A stretch of DNA of 5,498 bases from JAVBLQ01 sp031553435 (lineage in GTDB: Bacteria; Bacteroidota; Bacteroidia; Bacteroidales; Azobacteroidaceae): assembly GCA_031553435.1 (NCBI GenBank), contig JAVBLQ010000107.1, forward strand, positions 1 to 5,498, in the 5' to 3' direction. Shown in pieces: positions 4,797 to 5,498 of this stretch. Under the pieces are notes generated by a model that worked only from the letters and a program-made list of their open reading frames with translations, had not been told where the DNA came from and ran no database searches. How positions within the stretch are numbered: the stretch's first letter is position 1; each line of letters begins with the position of its first letter. Position numbers and translations under genes: made by a program.

Positions 4797-5498
4797 ATGA
4801 AATCAACCAGTATTAAACTCAAATTCCGCCCTTCCACCCTCCCCGGCTGCGAAGGCTCGCTTTTCTTTCAATTCATCCGCAACCGGGAAGTTAAAGTTCT
4901 CACCACCCAGTATAAGCTTCTTCCCGAGGAATGGAATCCCCGCTTGGAAAAAGTCAAGCTCGGGTGTTCTGCTCCTTTGCGTGAAGCCTACCTTCAGAAA
5001 CTATCTTCCGATCTTTCCCGCGAGCGAGAAAATCTGGAAAGTAACATTCGCTATTTGGAAAAATCTGACAGTTTCAATCTTTCAGCGTTTGTTGAGCATT
5101 ACCGACGGAATAATAGTTGTTGCCTGTTATCGATCCTTGCTTTGGAGTTGGAACAAATGCTCCTGCAATCCGGCCGTATCCGTACTGCCCGTGCTTACCG
5201 GGATGCCGCGCGCAATTTCATCCGGTTCAATGGTGGTCAGGATTTTCCTTTGGAACAACTCGATAGTGTCCATATCAAGGAATATGAAACCTGGATGAAA
5301 TTCAAAGGCAATAAGCAGAACACTACTTCCTTTTACATGCGCAACTTGCGTATGATTCATAAAATTGCTGTTGAAAGACGATTGATCGCCTCTTCGGGTG
5401 AAGATATCTTCGCCCATGTTTTTACCGGCGTAGCCAAAACAAAGAAACGTGCAGTGAAACAGGAAGTTTTTAAAGAACTTGCAACAATGGATCTTTCC
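4797..5498 (+). CDS. Tyrosine recombinase/integrase, N-terminal 234 residues (runs off window)
   Basis: From the ATG at 4797 the frame stays open to the last base. The protein starts MKSTSIKLKFRPSTLPGCEG, a beginning familiar from Bacteroidales tyrosine-type integrases and DNA invertases. Residues 1-90 fit the N-terminal arm-type DNA-binding domain (QYKLLPEEWNP, 38-48). Residues 95-198 fit the SAM-like core-binding domain (IRTARAYRDAARNFIRF, 128-144; NTTSFYMRNLRMIHKIAVERRLI, 175-197). HVFTGVAKTKKRAV (207-220) leads into the catalytic domain. The box I arginine and all later catalytic residues, including the tyrosine, lie beyond the window, so activity cannot be judged. Family members are usually about 380-410 residues, so roughly 60% is visible. 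Relatives either integrate mobile elements or flip promoter segments. The gene is clearly more GC-rich than its neighbours (about 50% over 4801-4980). AAAGG sits just upstream of the ATG. Confidence 0.9.
   Translation, partial: MKSTSIKLKFRPSTLPGCEGSLFFQFIRNREVKVLTTQYKLLPEEWNPRLEKVKLGCSAPLREAYLQKLSSDLSRERENLESNIRYLEKSDSFNLSAFVEHYRRNNSCCLLSILALELEQMLLQSGRIRTARAYRDAARNFIRFNGGQDFPLEQLDSVHIKEYETWMKFKGNKQNTTSFYMRNLRMIHKIAVERRLIASSGEDIFAHVFTGVAKTKKRAVKQEVFKELATMDLS

Noticed and set aside
4981..5298. 105-codon plus-strand frame and the 96-codon minus-strand frame at 5127-5417
   Set aside because: Both are shadows of the recombinase reading frame that starts at 4797 and stays open to the window end with clear family motifs.

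Overview
The window looks like a chromosomal stretch from a member of the Bacteroidota, most likely the order Bacteroidales. The reasons are promoter-like TAnnTTTG (-7) boxes, translation starts without strong Shine-Dalgarno sequences, signal peptides that end just before a glutamine, AT-rich genes, and a tyrosine recombinase of a type very common in Bacteroides and its relatives. The genus cannot be fixed from the sequence alone.

Layout. Positions 1-99 (minus strand) hold the first 33 codons of a secreted protein that runs out of the window. It is divergent from a zinc-ribbon, single-membrane-span protein at 280-1524 (plus). A 455-base gap follows, made almost entirely of three different inverted or tandem repeat structures. 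Next comes an apparent two-gene operon seven bases apart: an SPFH-domain protein with a C-terminal SHOCT motif (1980-2984) and an exported MORN-variant repeat protein (2992-4182). A small two-helix membrane protein (4279-4509) follows after another hairpin repeat. After two more repeat structures, the last 702 bases carry the 5' part of a tyrosine recombinase gene (4797 to beyond 5498) that has no stop codon in the window.

How the genes may work together. The zinc-ribbon/membrane-span protein and the SPFH/SHOCT protein recall the YdjG and YdjI proteins encoded with PspA in Bacillus subtilis, so this may be an envelope-associated scaffold or stress module. That link is inferred from domain architecture; no PspA gene is visible here. 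The MORN-repeat protein is probably periplasmic or surface-exposed and is likely co-transcribed with the SPFH gene. The recombinase is more GC-rich than its neighbours and probably belongs to a separate, mobile or DNA-inverting unit that starts near 4600.

The most unusual aspect is that every gap between the plus-strand genes is occupied by a different palindromic repeat. One of these repeat types occurs twice, at about 1557-1643 and 4611-4782, and its second, larger copy lies directly upstream of the recombinase start codon. No rRNA, tRNA or CRISPR array was seen.
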